Positions 18,140 through 27,415 of a DNA stretch of 64,000 bases are shown here, in pieces; positions within the stretch are counted from its first letter, which is position 1, and each line of letters opens with the position of its first letter. The notes beneath the pieces were generated by a model. The model ran no database searches. It was not told the origin of the DNA and was given only the letters and a program-made list of their open reading frames with translations. The stretch covers positions 32,728-96,727 of the forward strand of contig NZ_QPLK01000018.1 of NCBI RefSeq assembly GCF_003340565.1, read 5' to 3'. A program made the position numbers and the translations under genes. This DNA is from Rhodovulum sp. 12E13. GTDB lineage: Bacteria > Pseudomonadota > Alphaproteobacteria > Rhodobacterales > Rhodobacteraceae.

Positions 18140-19642
18140 ATGGCCGCTCAGAATGGCACCGCGCGCCCCGCCCCGCGCAAGTCCGACATCGAGACCGCCT
18201 ATCGCAAGGCGCGCGCGCTGCACGAGGCGGGCCGCCTGCGCGAGGCGGCGCAGGGCTACGCGGCGGTCGCCCGAGCCGCGCCCGGCCTCGCCGAGCCGCA
18301 TTTCCAGCTCGGCCGCATCGCGCTGGCCCGCGGCGATGCCGACGCCGCGCTCGCCGCGCTCGATCAGGCGCGGGGGCTCAAGCCCGACGAGCCCGCGATC
18401 CTCGCCGCCAGTGCCGAGGCGCTGGGCGCCGCCGGCCGCACGCGCGAGGCTCTCGCCGCGTGGGACGACCTGATCCGCCGCATGCCGCGCGAGGTGAAGC
18501 CGCGCGCCGACAAGGCGCTTCTCCTGCAGCGCATGGGCGACTTCGAGGCGGCCGAAGAGGAGTTCCGCCGCGCGCTGAAACGCGCACCGAGGGATGGCGA
18601 GCTCTACCGGATGCTCGTGACCACCCGCCGGGTGCGCAAGGGCGAGCCGCTCTTGCGCCAGATGCTCGACGCCCATGCCGACCCCGCCGTCACCGGGCGC
18701 TCGCGGATGCAGCTCCAGTTCGCGCTGGCCAAGGCGATGGCCGATACCGGCCAGCACGACCGTGTGTTCCGCTACCTCGATCCGGCCAATGCCGCGATGC
18801 GCGCCGCGCAGCCCTACGACATCGCCCGCCGCCGGGCCGAGGTGGACGGGCTGATCGCGGCGTTCAGGGGGGGCGACTTCACCCCGCTCGCCGAGGCGCC
18901 AGAGGGGCCGCGGCCGATCTTCGTCACGGGCCTGCCGCGCTCCGGCACCACGCTGGTCGAGCAGATCCTCGCGAGCCATCCACGGGTGACGGGCGGCGGC
19001 GAGATGCGCTTCGTGCTGGAAGAGGCCTATCGGCTGATGGGCGACCCGGGGCGCGGCTTCACCCGGCTCGCCGATCTGGCCGACGAGGCGGTGGCGGGGT
19101 TCGCCCGCGCCTATCTCGATCTGCTGGCGCGGGCCGTGCCCGACGCGGCCACCGTCACCGACAAGTCGATCCAGACCCACCTGGTGATCGGGCTGGTGGC
19201 GCGGGCGCTGCCGGAGGCGCGGATCGTGGTGGTGCGGCGCGACCCGCGCGATCTGGGCCTGTCGATCTACCGCAACGTCTTCGCGCCCGGCACGCATCTC
19301 TACGCCTACGACCAGGCCGACATCGCCGCCTATGTCGCCACGTTCGAGCGCATGATGGCGTTCTGGCGCGAGACGCTGCCGGGCCGCTTCACCGAGTTGC
19401 GCTACGAGGATCTCGTCGCCGACCCGGAGCCGCAGACCCGCGCGCTGGTCGCCGCCGCCGGCCTCGACTGGGATGCGGCGTGCCTGTCCTTCCACCAGAC
19501 CGAGCGGCAGGTGGCGACGCTGTCGATCCAGCAGGTCCGCCAGCCGATCCACGGCGGCGCGGCGGGTGGCTGGCGACGCCACGAGGCCGACCTCGCGCCG
19601 ATGATCGCGGCGCTGGAGCGTGAAGGAGTGGAGCTACCGTGA
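18140..19642 (+). CDS. tetratricopeptide-repeat sulfotransferase
   Basis: About 500 residues. The N-terminal third is TPR-like helix pairs (AYRKARALHEAGRLREAAQGY, then ALAALDQARGLKPDEP and FEAAEEEFRRALKRAP). From about residue 255 comes a sulfotransferase domain with the PAPS 5'-phosphosulfate loop in GLPRSGTTLVEQIL and the 3'-phosphate motif in VVVRRDPRDLGLSIYRN. It would transfer sulfate from PAPS to an unknown acceptor, possibly a protein or glycan held by the TPRs. Start ATG at 18140 is preferred for its weak GAGG upstream; 18125 is an alternative. Its stop overlaps the next gene by GTGA. Confidence 0.85.
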   Translation: MAAQNGTARPAPRKSDIETAYRKARALHEAGRLREAAQGYAAVARAAPGLAEPHFQLGRIALARGDADAALAALDQARGLKPDEPAILAASAEALGAAGRTREALAAWDDLIRRMPREVKPRADKALLLQRMGDFEAAEEEFRRALKRAPRDGELYRMLVTTRRVRKGEPLLRQMLDAHADPAVTGRSRMQLQFALAKAMADTGQHDRVFRYLDPANAAMRAAQPYDIARRRAEVDGLIAAFRGGDFTPLAEAPEGPRPIFVTGLPRSGTTLVEQILASHPRVTGGGEMRFVLEEAYRLMGDPGRGFTRLADLADEAVAGFARAYLDLLARAVPDAATVTDKSIQTHLVIGLVARALPEARIVVVRRDPRDLGLSIYRNVFAPGTHLYAYDQADIAAYVATFERMMAFWRETLPGRFTELRYEDLVADPEPQTRALVAAAGLDWDAACLSFHQTERQVATLSIQQVRQPIHGGAAGGWRRHEADLAPMIAALEREGVELP

Positions 19643-20292
19643 GCCTGTCGGAGATCCGGGAGAAGATCGCAGCGGCCGAGCGCAAGGCCGGCCGGCCCGA
19701 AGGGTCGGTCACGCTGGTGGCGGTGTCCAAGGTCCAGCCGCTCGAGCGGATCGAGGCGGTGCTGGACGCGGGCCACCGCGTGTTCGGCGAGAACAAGGTG
19801 CAGGAGGCGCAAGGCAAGTGGCCCGCCTTCCGCGAGCGGTTCGAGGGGGTGGAGCTGCACCTCGTCGGCCCCCTGCAGACCAACAAGGCGCGCGCGGCCA
19901 TGGAGCTGTTCGACGCGATCCACACCGTCGACCGGCCCAAGCTGGCGCGCACGCTGGCGCGGCTGGCCGACGAGACGGGCCGCTGCCCCGACCTCTTCGT
20001 GCAGGTCAACACGGGCGAAGAGCCGCAGAAGGCGGGCGTTCTGCCCGCCGAGGCCGACGCGCTGGTGGCGGAGGTGCGGGAGCTCGGCCTGCCGCTGAAG
20101 GGCCTGATGTGCATTCCGCCGGTCGACGAGGAGCCGGCGCTGCACTTCGCCCTTCTCGCGAAGATCGCGGCGCGCCACGGGCTCGAAGGGCTGTCGATGG
20201 GCATGTCGGACGATTACGAGCGCGCCATCGCGCAGGGCGCGACGCACGTGCGCGTCGGCTCGGCCATCTTCGGGGCACGCAACTACGGCTGA
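19639..20292 (+). CDS. YggS-family pyridoxal phosphate homeostasis protein
   Basis: 217 residues, alanine-racemase-like TIM barrel without the C-terminal domain. The PLP lysine lies in LVAVSKVQP, followed by FGENKVQEAQ and HLVGPLQTNKARAA; the C-terminal phosphate-binding SMGMSDDYERAIAQGATHVRVG is complete. YggS/PLPBP proteins buffer PLP and affect amino-acid pools; no enzymatic reaction is established. The GTG start overlaps the sulfotransferase stop, implying coupled translation, although the two products have no known shared pathway. Confidence 0.92.
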   Translation: MSLSEIREKIAAAERKAGRPEGSVTLVAVSKVQPLERIEAVLDAGHRVFGENKVQEAQGKWPAFRERFEGVELHLVGPLQTNKARAAMELFDAIHTVDRPKLARTLARLADETGRCPDLFVQVNTGEEPQKAGVLPAEADALVAEVRELGLPLKGLMCIPPVDEEPALHFALLAKIAARHGLEGLSMGMSDDYERAIAQGATHVRVGSAIFGARNYG

Positions 20293-20359
20293 CGCCCGAT
20301 CGCTCGTGCGAACGATCGAACCGGATTTCGGTAGAAGAATTCACGGCGCGGCGGCACCG

Positions 20360-20866
20360 TCAGGGCACGATCACCCGCGTGCCGGGGGCGATCCGCGCGA
20401 CAATCCAGAGGAGGTGGTCGCGGCGAAAGGCGAGACAGCCGGCAGTGGGGTGCCGTGGCCCGCGCCAGACATGCAGGAAGATTGCCGAGCCGCGGCCGGG
20501 CAGCGGCGGATCGGCGTTCCAGTCGGTCGTCAGCACCATGTCGTAGAGCCGGTCGGCGCGGCGCAGGCGCTCGTGCGAATGGGCGTGCGGCGCGCGCACG
20601 GGCCGGTTGTAGGCGGGGTCGGCGGGGTCGTCCGACCAGAGGTCGCCCGGCCCGAAGGGCACGGCCCACGGGGCGGGCGGGGCGAGACGGTCGGCCCGGT
20701 AGAGCAATCCGGTGACGCGGTGCAGCCCGCGCGGTGTCGCGCCGTCGCCCTCGACCTTGTCCGCCGTCAGCCCGCCGCGCCCGATCGCCACGGGGAAGCG
20801 CCGGCCGGCGAAGCGCAGGCCGCCGCGTGTCAGCACCATGTCGGCCGGCGAGACAGGGGCCGTCAC
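20360..20866 (-). CDS. L,D-transpeptidase family protein (YkuD-type catalytic motif)
   Basis: 168 residues. The C-terminal catalytic block IFLHVWRGPRHPTAGCLAF holds the H...C arrangement of YkuD-fold L,D-transpeptidases, here in the short COG3786-type version. No clear signal peptide is visible; export by another route, or a cytoplasmic or periplasmic role, is open. Likely acts on peptidoglycan peptides. The GTG start overlaps the ribA stop (GTGA), so it is translated after ribA; the alternative ATG (MVLTRGG) is nine codons downstream. Confidence 0.8.
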   Translation of the reverse strand: MTAPVSPADMVLTRGGLRFAGRRFPVAIGRGGLTADKVEGDGATPRGLHRVTGLLYRADRLAPPAPWAVPFGPGDLWSDDPADPAYNRPVRAPHAHSHERLRRADRLYDMVLTTDWNADPPLPGRGSAIFLHVWRGPRHPTAGCLAFRRDHLLWIVARIAPGTRVIVP

Positions 20867-21969
20867 GGCAGGTGCCCCGACTTCGCGACCTTGGCGGCGA
20901 TGTAGGCGGCATTCTCCGCGGTCTGGCCGACCTTGAGCGGCACGCGCTCGGTGACGGCGATGCCCTGCGCCTCCATCATCGCGATCTTGGCGGGGTTGTT
21001 CGTCATCAGCCGCACCCGCCCGATGCCGAGCCGCCGCAGCAGGGCCGCGCCGATGCGGAAGTCGCGCTCGTCGTCCTCGAAGCCGAGGCGGTGGTTGGCC
21101 TCGACCGTGTCGAAGCCCTGGTCCTGCAGCGCATAGGCGCGCATCTTGTTGGCCAGCCCGATACCGCGGCCCTCCTGGTTGAGGTAGAGCAGCACGCCGC
21201 CGCCCGCCTCGGCCATCGCGGCAAGCGCGCCGCGCAACTGCGGGCCGCAATCGCATTTCAGCGAGCCGAGGATGTCGCCGGTGAAACAGGCCGAATGCAG
21301 GCGCGTCAGCACCGGCGCGGCACGGTCGGGCCGGCCCACTTCCACGGCGTAATGCTCGGCGCCCCCGTCGTCGGGGCGGTAGACGTGCAGGCGGCCAGCG
21401 CCCGCGGCCTCCATCGGCAGGCGGGCGTCGACGACATGGGCATAGGCGGCACCGTCGCTCGGCGGCCCGTCGGTGGCGAGGTCGAGCACGGTGAAGCCGG
21501 CGGCGCGCGCCGCCTCCGGTCGCGGCAGGGGCGCGACGAGAACGGCGGGCAGCACCTGTGCTTCCTTTGCGAGCTGGATCGCGGCGCGCGCGAGCGTCGC
21601 GTCGCCGCCCCGCCGGGTCGAAAACGGCCCCTTCATCGGCGTGTCGAGATCGCCCGCCGGGTCGGCCACCGCCCGCGCCCAGCCGAGGCTCGCATCGCCC
21701 GGCAGCAGGATGCGGGCGATGTCGCCATCGTAGGCGCGGGCCTTCAGCGTCTCGGCCCGCCGCCCGGTTACCGCCAGCGCCGCGCCGGGGGCGAGCGCGG
21801 CGAAGCGGTCGGGCGAGACCGTCTCGATCGCCGCGACCAGCGCCGCCTCGCCGCCCGCGACCATCGCGACGGGCAGGCCGAGCCGCAGGTCGGCGCGGGC
21901 ACGGGCCCGCCGCTCGGCGGGACGCAGGCCGAGGGGGTGGAGCGCAGGGGGGGCGGGGGCGTCGGTCAT
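20863..21969 (-). CDS. ribA: GTP cyclohydrolase II
   Basis: 368 residues. The C-terminal ~200 residues are the classic RibA domain: HSACFTGDILGSLKCDCG carries the three zinc cysteines, NQEGRGIGLANKMRAYALQD the catalytic loop, and LMTNNPAKI the GTP-binding end. It opens GTP to the first riboflavin precursor. The N-terminal ~165 residues resemble the longer alphaproteobacterial RibA proteins rather than a RibB (DHBP synthase) domain, whose acidic motif I do not see. Followed by the overlapping L,D-transpeptidase gene. No FMN riboswitch is visible upstream. Confidence 0.9.
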   Translation of the reverse strand: MTDAPAPPALHPLGLRPAERRARARADLRLGLPVAMVAGGEAALVAAIETVSPDRFAALAPGAALAVTGRRAETLKARAYDGDIARILLPGDASLGWARAVADPAGDLDTPMKGPFSTRRGGDATLARAAIQLAKEAQVLPAVLVAPLPRPEAARAAGFTVLDLATDGPPSDGAAYAHVVDARLPMEAAGAGRLHVYRPDDGGAEHYAVEVGRPDRAAPVLTRLHSACFTGDILGSLKCDCGPQLRGALAAMAEAGGGVLLYLNQEGRGIGLANKMRAYALQDQGFDTVEANHRLGFEDDERDFRIGAALLRRLGIGRVRLMTNNPAKIAMMEAQGIAVTERVPLKVGQTAENAAYIAAKVAKSGHLP

Positions 21970-22128
21970 GGGCGGGCCTCGGGCGGACCTGCGAGATGTA
22001 GCCGCGCGCGGGCCGAATTGAAACATATCCCGCCTCTGCGACACATGGCCGTGAGAGGCTGTAGCAAGCCTTGCCCGCCCCGCAGCCCCTCCCATCTGCG
22101 TGAGGATACCAGGAAGGGAACGCGAAAC

Positions 22129-22815
22129 ATGCCCAACCTCAAGAAGATCCTGCTCGTCGACGACGACGAAGACCTGCGCGAGGCGCTGTCGGAACAACTC
22201 GTGATGACCGAGGATTTCGACGTGTTCGAGGCGGGCGATGGGCACGAGGCCATGACGAAGGTGAAGGAGGGCTTTTTCGACCTCGTCATCCTCGACGTGG
22301 GCCTGCCCGACACCGACGGGCGCGAATTGTGCCGGGTGATGCGCAAGCAGGGGGTGAAGTGCCCCATCCTCATCCTTACCGGCCACGACAGCGATGCCGA
22401 CACGATCCTGGGCCTCGACGCGGGTGCCAACGACTACGTGACCAAGCCGTTCAAGTTTCCGGTCCTGCTCGCGCGTATCCGTGCCCAGCTGCGCCAGCAC
22501 GAACAGAGCGAGGACGCGGTGTTCCAGCTCGGGCCCTACACGTTCAAGCCGGCGATGAAGATGCTGATCGACGAGAACGAGCGCAAGATCCGCCTGACCG
22601 AGAAGGAGACGAACATCCTCAAGTTCCTCTACCGGGCGACGGAAGGGGTTGTGGCGCGCGACGTGCTTCTGCACGAGGTCTGGGGCTACAATGCCGGCGT
22701 GACGACCCATACGCTCGAGACCCACATCTACCGCCTGCGACAGAAGATCGAGCCCGACCCCTCGAACGCCCGCCTGCTGGTGACCGAGAGCGGGGGCTAC
22801 CGGCTGGTGGCCTGA
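22129..22815 (+). CDS. OmpR/PhoB-family response regulator
   Basis: 228 residues. Receiver domain 1-120 with acidic pocket D11-D13, phosphoacceptor D56 in LVILDVGLP and the conserved lysine in YVTKPF. The winged-helix DNA-binding domain is at about 130-228 (LTEKETNILKFLY, HEVWGYNAGVTTHTLETHIYRLRQKI). A purine-rich AGGAAGGGA lies upstream of the ATG. No histidine kinase gene is adjacent, so it is an orphan here. The receiver plus OmpR-type effector call is firm; the stimulus and target genes are unknown. Confidence 0.9.
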   Translation: MPNLKKILLVDDDEDLREALSEQLVMTEDFDVFEAGDGHEAMTKVKEGFFDLVILDVGLPDTDGRELCRVMRKQGVKCPILILTGHDSDADTILGLDAGANDYVTKPFKFPVLLARIRAQLRQHEQSEDAVFQLGPYTFKPAMKMLIDENERKIRLTEKETNILKFLYRATEGVVARDVLLHEVWGYNAGVTTHTLETHIYRLRQKIEPDPSNARLLVTESGGYRLVA

Positions 22816-22954
22816 CGGGCGCATCGCCGGCCGGGCCTGCGACATCGCGTGGTGATCTGGATCAATTCTAAATTAACCGGTCTGGGTTACCTAGATGACA
22901 TTGGATCCCCTCGCCGCGCCGGGGCAATGGTGCGGCACCCTCCCTGTTGGACTG

Positions 22955-22989
22955 GGCCGGGGCCTGCGTGCCCCGGCCATTTTCTTTTC
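22955..22989 (+). terminator. intrinsic terminator between response regulator and lysS
   Basis: A perfect 9-bp stem GGCCGGGGC / GCCCCGGCC with loop CTGCGT is followed by ATTTTCTTTTC. It lies 140 bp after the response-regulator stop and 103 bp before the lysyl-tRNA synthetase start. Upstream of it, 22860-22900 is an AT-rich patch. Apart from this hairpin the 276-bp gap shows nothing else. Confidence 0.85.
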
Positions 22990-23091
22990 GGGCGCGTGGC
23001 GTGCTTGCGCCCATGGCGGCCTTGTTGACGCAGGCGGGCCGAGGGGCGATATACGCGGCCTGATTGCCTCCCCCCATTCCGGAAGTCCAAG

Positions 23092-24672
23092 ATGTCCGAT
23101 CTCCGCGACGCCGCGCTCTCGTCCAAGGCCTGGCCCTTCGAGGTGGCGCGGGCGGTGGCCAAACGCTACGAAGCCGGCCCGCCCGAGAAGGGGCATGTCC
23201 TGTTCGAGACGGGCTACGGCCCCTCCGGCCTGCCACATATCGGCACCTTCGGCGAGGTGCTGCGCACGACGATGGTGCGCCGCGCCTTCGAGACGATCAG
23301 CGACATCCCCACGCGGCTGATCTGCTTCTCCGACGACCTCGACGGCATGCGGAAGGTGCCCGACAACGTGCCGGACCCGGATGCGCTGCGCGCGCACCTT
23401 CAGAAGCCGCTGACCAGCGTGCCCGATCCGTTCGGCACGCACGAGAGCTTCGGGCACCACAACAACGCGATGCTGCGGCGTTTTCTCGACACGTTCGGAT
23501 TCGAGTACGAGTTCTACTCGGCGACCGAGTTCTACCGCTCCGGCGCCTTCGACGAGGTGCTGCTGCGCGCGGCCGAGCGCTACGACGACCTGATGGCCGT
23601 CATGCTCAAGACGCTGCGCGACGAGCGGCGACAGACCTACTCGATCTTCCTGCCGATCCATCCCGAGACGGGGCGCGTGCTCTACGTGCCGATGAAGCAT
23701 GTCGACGGGCGCGAGGGCACGATCACCTTCGACGACGAGGACGGGCGCGAGTGGACGCTGCCCGTCACCGGCGGCCATGTGAAGCTGCAGTGGAAGCCCG
23801 ATTTCGGCGCGCGCTGGGCTGCGCTCGGCGTCGATTTCGAGATGTATGGCAAGGATCATTCGACCAACACGCCGGTCTATGACCGCATCTGCGAGATCCT
23901 CGGCGCGCGGGCGCCCGAGCATTACACCTACGAGCTGTTCCTCGACGAGAACGCCGAGAAGATCTCGAAGTCGAAGGGCAACGGCCTGACGATCGACGAG
24001 TGGCTCGCCTACGCCCCGACCGAGAGCCTGTCCCATTTCATGTTCGGCAAGCCCAAGACGGCCAAGCGGCTGTATTTCGACGTGATCCCCAAGGCGGTCG
24101 ACGAGTATCACCAGCAGCTTCAGGCCTTCCCGAAGCAGGATCTCGCACAGAAGCTGGCCAACCCCGTCTGGCACATCCACGAGGGCCACCCGCCCGCCTC
24201 GGACATGGTGGTGAGCTTCGCGATGCTGCTCAACCTCGCCTCGGTGGCCCATGCCGAGGACAAGGACGCGCTGTGGGGCTTCATCCGGCGCTACGCGCCC
24301 GACGCCTCGCCGGAGACCCACCCGCAGCTCGATGCGGCAGCCGCGGGCGCGGTGCGTTACTACGCCGATTTCGTGAAGCCGGCCAAGGTGTTCCGCGAGC
24401 CGACCGAGCAGGAGGCGGCGGCCATGCGCGACCTGGCCGAGCGGCTGAAGGACCACCGGGGCGAGACCGACGCCGAGGCGCTGCAATCGGTCGTCTTCGC
24501 GGTCGGGCGCGAGCACGGGTTCGAGCCGCTGCGGGACTGGTTCAAGGCGCTTTACGAGGTTCTGCTCGGCGCCAGCCAGGGCCCGCGCTTTGGCGGCTTC
24601 GTCGCGCTCTATGGGGTCGACGAGACCGTGCGCCTGATCGAGGACGGGCTGGCCGGGCGCCTCGCGGCCTGA
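23092..24672 (+). CDS. lysS: class I lysyl-tRNA synthetase
   Basis: 526 residues of the class I (archaeal-type) LysRS, not the class II enzyme of most bacteria. The HIGH-type motif is HIGT at residues 49-52 in [13 protein letters not shown], and the KMSKS motif is KISKS at 290-294. The C-terminal helical anticodon-binding region is complete. Class I LysRS is the standard enzyme in many alphaproteobacteria, so this is an ancient replacement, not a recent transfer. It attaches lysine to tRNA-Lys. A terminator isolates it from the response regulator. Confidence 0.95.
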   Translation: MSDLRDAALSSKAWPFEVARAVAKRYEAGPPEKGHVLFETGYGPSGLPHIGTFGEVLRTTMVRRAFETISDIPTRLICFSDDLDGMRKVPDNVPDPDALRAHLQKPLTSVPDPFGTHESFGHHNNAMLRRFLDTFGFEYEFYSATEFYRSGAFDEVLLRAAERYDDLMAVMLKTLRDERRQTYSIFLPIHPETGRVLYVPMKHVDGREGTITFDDEDGREWTLPVTGGHVKLQWKPDFGARWAALGVDFEMYGKDHSTNTPVYDRICEILGARAPEHYTYELFLDENAEKISKSKGNGLTIDEWLAYAPTESLSHFMFGKPKTAKRLYFDVIPKAVDEYHQQLQAFPKQDLAQKLANPVWHIHEGHPPASDMVVSFAMLLNLASVAHAEDKDALWGFIRRYAPDASPETHPQLDAAAAGAVRYYADFVKPAKVFREPTEQEAAAMRDLAERLKDHRGETDAEALQSVVFAVGREHGFEPLRDWFKALYEVLLGASQGPRFGGFVALYGVDETVRLIEDGLAGRLAA

Positions 24673-24765
24673 CGCCGGCGCCGCGCGGCCGACACGCGCG
24701 TGCCCCTGGACGGCCCGAATCGGGGGGCATTCCGCGTGCCGGGGCGGTGGTGACAGGGGCGCGCG

Positions 24766-25458
24766 ATGCGACCGGTCTCGATGGTGTGGGTTCTGGCAGC
24801 GGCAATGCTGTCGGCTCTTTCGGCAGCGTCGCCGGCACAGGCGGCGACGGTCGCCAATGGCGGCTTCGAGGTGCCGGACCTCGGCGACAATCCGCGATTC
24901 AGGTTTCGCTCGGCCGACTCGGTGCCGGGCTGGGACTCCAGCGCGCGCGATATCGAGATCTGGGCCAACGGTTTCAGCCGCGTGACCTCCTACGAGGGCA
25001 CCCAGCATGTCGAGCTCAACGCCCGCGGGGCCGGCACGCTGTTTCAGGACGTGGCCGGGATTGCAGAAGGCTCTTCCCTGACGTTCGAATTCGCCCACCG
25101 TGCACGCCGGGGCACCGATGTTCTGCGTTTCGCGCTCACCGATCTCGGGGGCGACGGCGGGCCCGGCGGTGGCGACGACACGACGCTGTTCTCCGACGAG
25201 TTCTCGGCCAGCACGGCGGGCTGGGTTCTGAACACCGGCTCGACCTTCTCCCCCGTCACGGCGCTCGGTGGCACGGTACGGCTGTCCTTCACGGCCGTCT
25301 CGACCGGCAGCGGCAGCGCCTCGGTCGGAAATTTCCTCGACGCGGTGAGCCTGACGGCCGAGGCGCCGCCCGCGGTACCGCTGCCGGCCGGCGTGCCGTT
25401 GCTCGTTTCGGGCCTTGCGGCACTCGCCCTGCTCCGGCGCCGCCGCGCGCGGGGCTGA
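24766..25458 (+). CDS. secreted protein with VPLPA-CTERM sorting signal
   Basis: 230 residues. The signal peptide ends near residue 28 (SPAQAA). The mature part is a beta-rich extracellular domain (VANGGFEVPDLGDN, TLFQDVAGIAEGSSLTFEF) of the kind seen in carbohydrate-binding-like PEP-CTERM proteins. The C-terminus has the tripartite signal: VPLPAG, the hydrophobic stretch VPLLVSGLAALALL, and the basic tail RRRRARG. Such proteins are processed by an exosortase-type membrane protease and often displayed or released with exopolysaccharide. No exosortase gene is in the window. It converges with the CHAD gene 8 bp away. Confidence 0.85.
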   Translation: MRPVSMVWVLAAAMLSALSAASPAQAATVANGGFEVPDLGDNPRFRFRSADSVPGWDSSARDIEIWANGFSRVTSYEGTQHVELNARGAGTLFQDVAGIAEGSSLTFEFAHRARRGTDVLRFALTDLGGDGGPGGGDDTTLFSDEFSASTAGWVLNTGSTFSPVTALGGTVRLSFTAVSTGSGSASVGNFLDAVSLTAEAPPAVPLPAGVPLLVSGLAALALLRRRRARG

Positions 25459-25465
25459 GCCGGGC

Positions 25466-26392
25466 TCACGCGGCGCGCGACGCCTTCCTCGCCTTCACGG
25501 TCGCCTTGCGCCATGCCTTCCACTTCGCCGCCCAATCGGCGGCGAGATCCTCGGCCCCGGGTGAAAAGAGACGCTTGCCGAGGGCGAAGGACTCGCGTTC
25601 CAGCGCCGCGATCCGGTCGGTGGCGAGCGCCGCAGCTTCCTCGCGGCGCGCGGGATCGAGCCCGGACGCCTCGGGGCCGCCGAGATGGGCGCGATAGACG
25701 TCGAGGTCGTGGATGCCGCCGAGGAGTTCGCCGAGGTCGCCCGCCACTTGCGCCTGCGCCGTGAGCGCGTCGGGGTCGATCGGCTTCAGCAGGCGGGCCT
25801 GATACCAGTGGTCCTTCACCCGCTTGCGCCAGTCGTGCAGGTGCTCGATGTCGTCCTGCTTGCGCGCGGCCTTCAGCGCCTTGCGCGCGCGGCTCCAGGT
25901 GCGGGCGAGCCCGGCTTCGAGCGCGGGCTTGTCCTTGCCCTCGAGCCGCCAGCCGGCGGCGCGGTCGGCGATCGTGCGCATCTCGGCCCTGTAGGTGGAC
26001 AGCGCCGCCTCCGGGTCGGCCTCGGCGGCGACGCGGTTGCGCGCGCGGGTGAGGTGGGCGCGGACAGGGGCGTAGCGCGGACGGTCGGCGCCCGTCGCAG
26101 CCATCAGCGCGTCGTGGGTGGCGATCATCACGTCGCGGTCGCGCAGGGTGGACAGGCCGCGCGCCGCCTCGCGCAGGTGCGCCGCCTCGGCGGCGTAGCC
26201 GGGGAAGGCTGGGCGCACCAGCCGGAGCAGGCCGCGCAGGCGTTTCGTCCGCTTGCGCGCCTGGTGGATCCTGCGCTCGGGCGAGAGGCTCGCGTCGGCC
26301 AGTTCCGCCTCGGCGCGCGCAACCTCCTCGGCGGCGATGCGGCGCATGCCGGCGGCGAGATCCGCGTCGCCCTCCTCGAAGCGAAAGCCCAT
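25466..26392 (-). CDS. CHAD-domain protein
   Basis: 308 residues, almost entirely alpha-helical and rich in Arg, His and Lys. Features of the CHAD domain are visible: RIHQARKRTKRLRGLLRLVR near residue 40, a second basic helical half with EHLHDWRKRVKDHWYQ around 190, and LGGIHDLDVYRAHL. CHAD domains bind polyphosphate through conserved basic residues; no CYTH catalytic domain is fused here. Start ATG at 26392 follows GAGGAGGGAC and gives MGFRFEEGD, the usual N-terminus. Confidence 0.9.
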   Translation of the reverse strand: MGFRFEEGDADLAAGMRRIAAEEVARAEAELADASLSPERRIHQARKRTKRLRGLLRLVRPAFPGYAAEAAHLREAARGLSTLRDRDVMIATHDALMAATGADRPRYAPVRAHLTRARNRVAAEADPEAALSTYRAEMRTIADRAAGWRLEGKDKPALEAGLARTWSRARKALKAARKQDDIEHLHDWRKRVKDHWYQARLLKPIDPDALTAQAQVAGDLGELLGGIHDLDVYRAHLGGPEASGLDPARREEAAALATDRIAALERESFALGKRLFSPGAEDLAADWAAKWKAWRKATVKARKASRAA

Positions 26393-26480
26393 CGTCCCTC
26401 CTCGCGCTTGCCGCGGGCGCCGCTCGCCCCACCTTCCGACGCTAGCGGGTGCCGAACGCGCGACCAAGACGGAGGGACCG

Positions 26481-26912
26481 ATGGACAGGGAGACGTTTCG
26501 CCGCCCTCTGCGGGGCTGGCTCCGGGCGCTGGCAACCGCGCTGGCGCTGGCTCTGGCCGCGCCGGCCGCTGCGCAAAGCGACCCGCGCGAGGTGATCGGC
26601 GCGCAGATCGACCGGTTCCTCGCCGACGATTTCGCCGGGGCCTTCGCCTATGCCGCGCCGGGCATCCAGCGCCTTTTCGGCACGCCGGAGAATTTCGGGC
26701 GCATGGTGCGTCAGGGCTACCCGATGGTCTGGCGCCCGGCCGAGGTGACCTACGGTGCCGCCGAGGAGCGGGGCGCGCGCGTCATGCAGCGGGTCACGAT
26801 CACCGACGAGGCGGGGCGCGTGCACACCCTGCTCTACGAGATGGTGCCCGACGGCGAGAGCTGGCGCATCGGCGGCGTGCGCATCCTCGCCGCGCCCGAC
26901 GTGGGCGTGTGA
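26481..26912 (+). CDS. DUF4864 exported protein
   Basis: 143 residues. The signal peptide (residues 1-31, ending PAAAQ) is followed by SDPREVIGAQIDRFLADDFAGAFAYAAP and FGRMVRQGYPMVWRP, the pattern of DUF4864. The fold is probably an NTF2-like cone, often found secreted in alphaproteobacteria; function unknown. GGAGGG precedes the ATG. It diverges from the CHAD gene and lies 13 bp before the DUF427 gene, likely co-transcribed. Confidence 0.8.
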   Translation: MDRETFRRPLRGWLRALATALALALAAPAAAQSDPREVIGAQIDRFLADDFAGAFAYAAPGIQRLFGTPENFGRMVRQGYPMVWRPAEVTYGAAEERGARVMQRVTITDEAGRVHTLLYEMVPDGESWRIGGVRILAAPDVGV

Positions 26913-26925
26913 GGCGCCCAAGCGC

Positions 26926-27405
26926 GTGATCGAGTCGCTGGAGCCCGAAGTCGTGCAGGACTACCCGCGCCCGCCGGCGCTGGAGCGGGTGGCGCTGCGA
27001 CTGCGCGTGGTTCTGGGGGGCGAGACGGTGGCCGACACGACCCAAGGCTGGCGGGTCTGCGAGACGCACCACGCGCCGACCTACTACATTCCGGCCGAAG
27101 ACGTGACGCGCGGCGCGCTGACGCCTGCCCACGGCTCGAGCTTCTGCGAGTGGAAGGGCCGCGCGACATATTGGGACGTGACCGCCGGCGGCCTCACGCG
27201 GCCACGCGCGGCGTGGTCCTATCCCGGCCCGACCGGCGGCTTCGCGCCCATCGCGGGCCACCTCGCCTTCTACTCCGGCCAGATGGATGAATGCTGGGTG
27301 GGCGAGACGCGGGTGACCCCGCAACCTGGCGATTTCTACGGCGGCTGGGTGACGCCGAACCTCGAAGGCACGGTCAAGGGCGGCCCGGGCACGCGGTGGT
27401 GGTAA
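26926..27405 (+). CDS. DUF427 domain protein
   Basis: 159 residues from a GTG start. The sequence has ESLEPEVVQDYPRPP, ADTTQGWRVCETHHAPTYYIP and the closing YPGPTGGFAPIAGHLAFYSG block, the signature of DUF427 (a small beta-tent fold of unknown function). The frame stays open upstream, but the family N-terminus is near the chosen codon, 13 bp after the DUF4864 stop. Converges with the LysR gene. Confidence 0.85.
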   Translation: MIESLEPEVVQDYPRPPALERVALRLRVVLGGETVADTTQGWRVCETHHAPTYYIPAEDVTRGALTPAHGSSFCEWKGRATYWDVTAGGLTRPRAAWSYPGPTGGFAPIAGHLAFYSGQMDECWVGETRVTPQPGDFYGGWVTPNLEGTVKGGPGTRWW

Positions 27406-27415
27406 CCCCATGCCG

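Noticed and set aside
16595..19582. A 995-codon minus-strand frame across porin and sulfotransferase.
   Set aside because: Composition artefact. The plus-strand genes have signal peptide, motifs and ribosome binding sites; the antisense frame has none.
20863..21969. ribA considered as a bifunctional RibBA.
   Set aside because: The N-terminal half lacks a recognisable DHBP-synthase acidic loop; only the GTP cyclohydrolase II motifs are clear.
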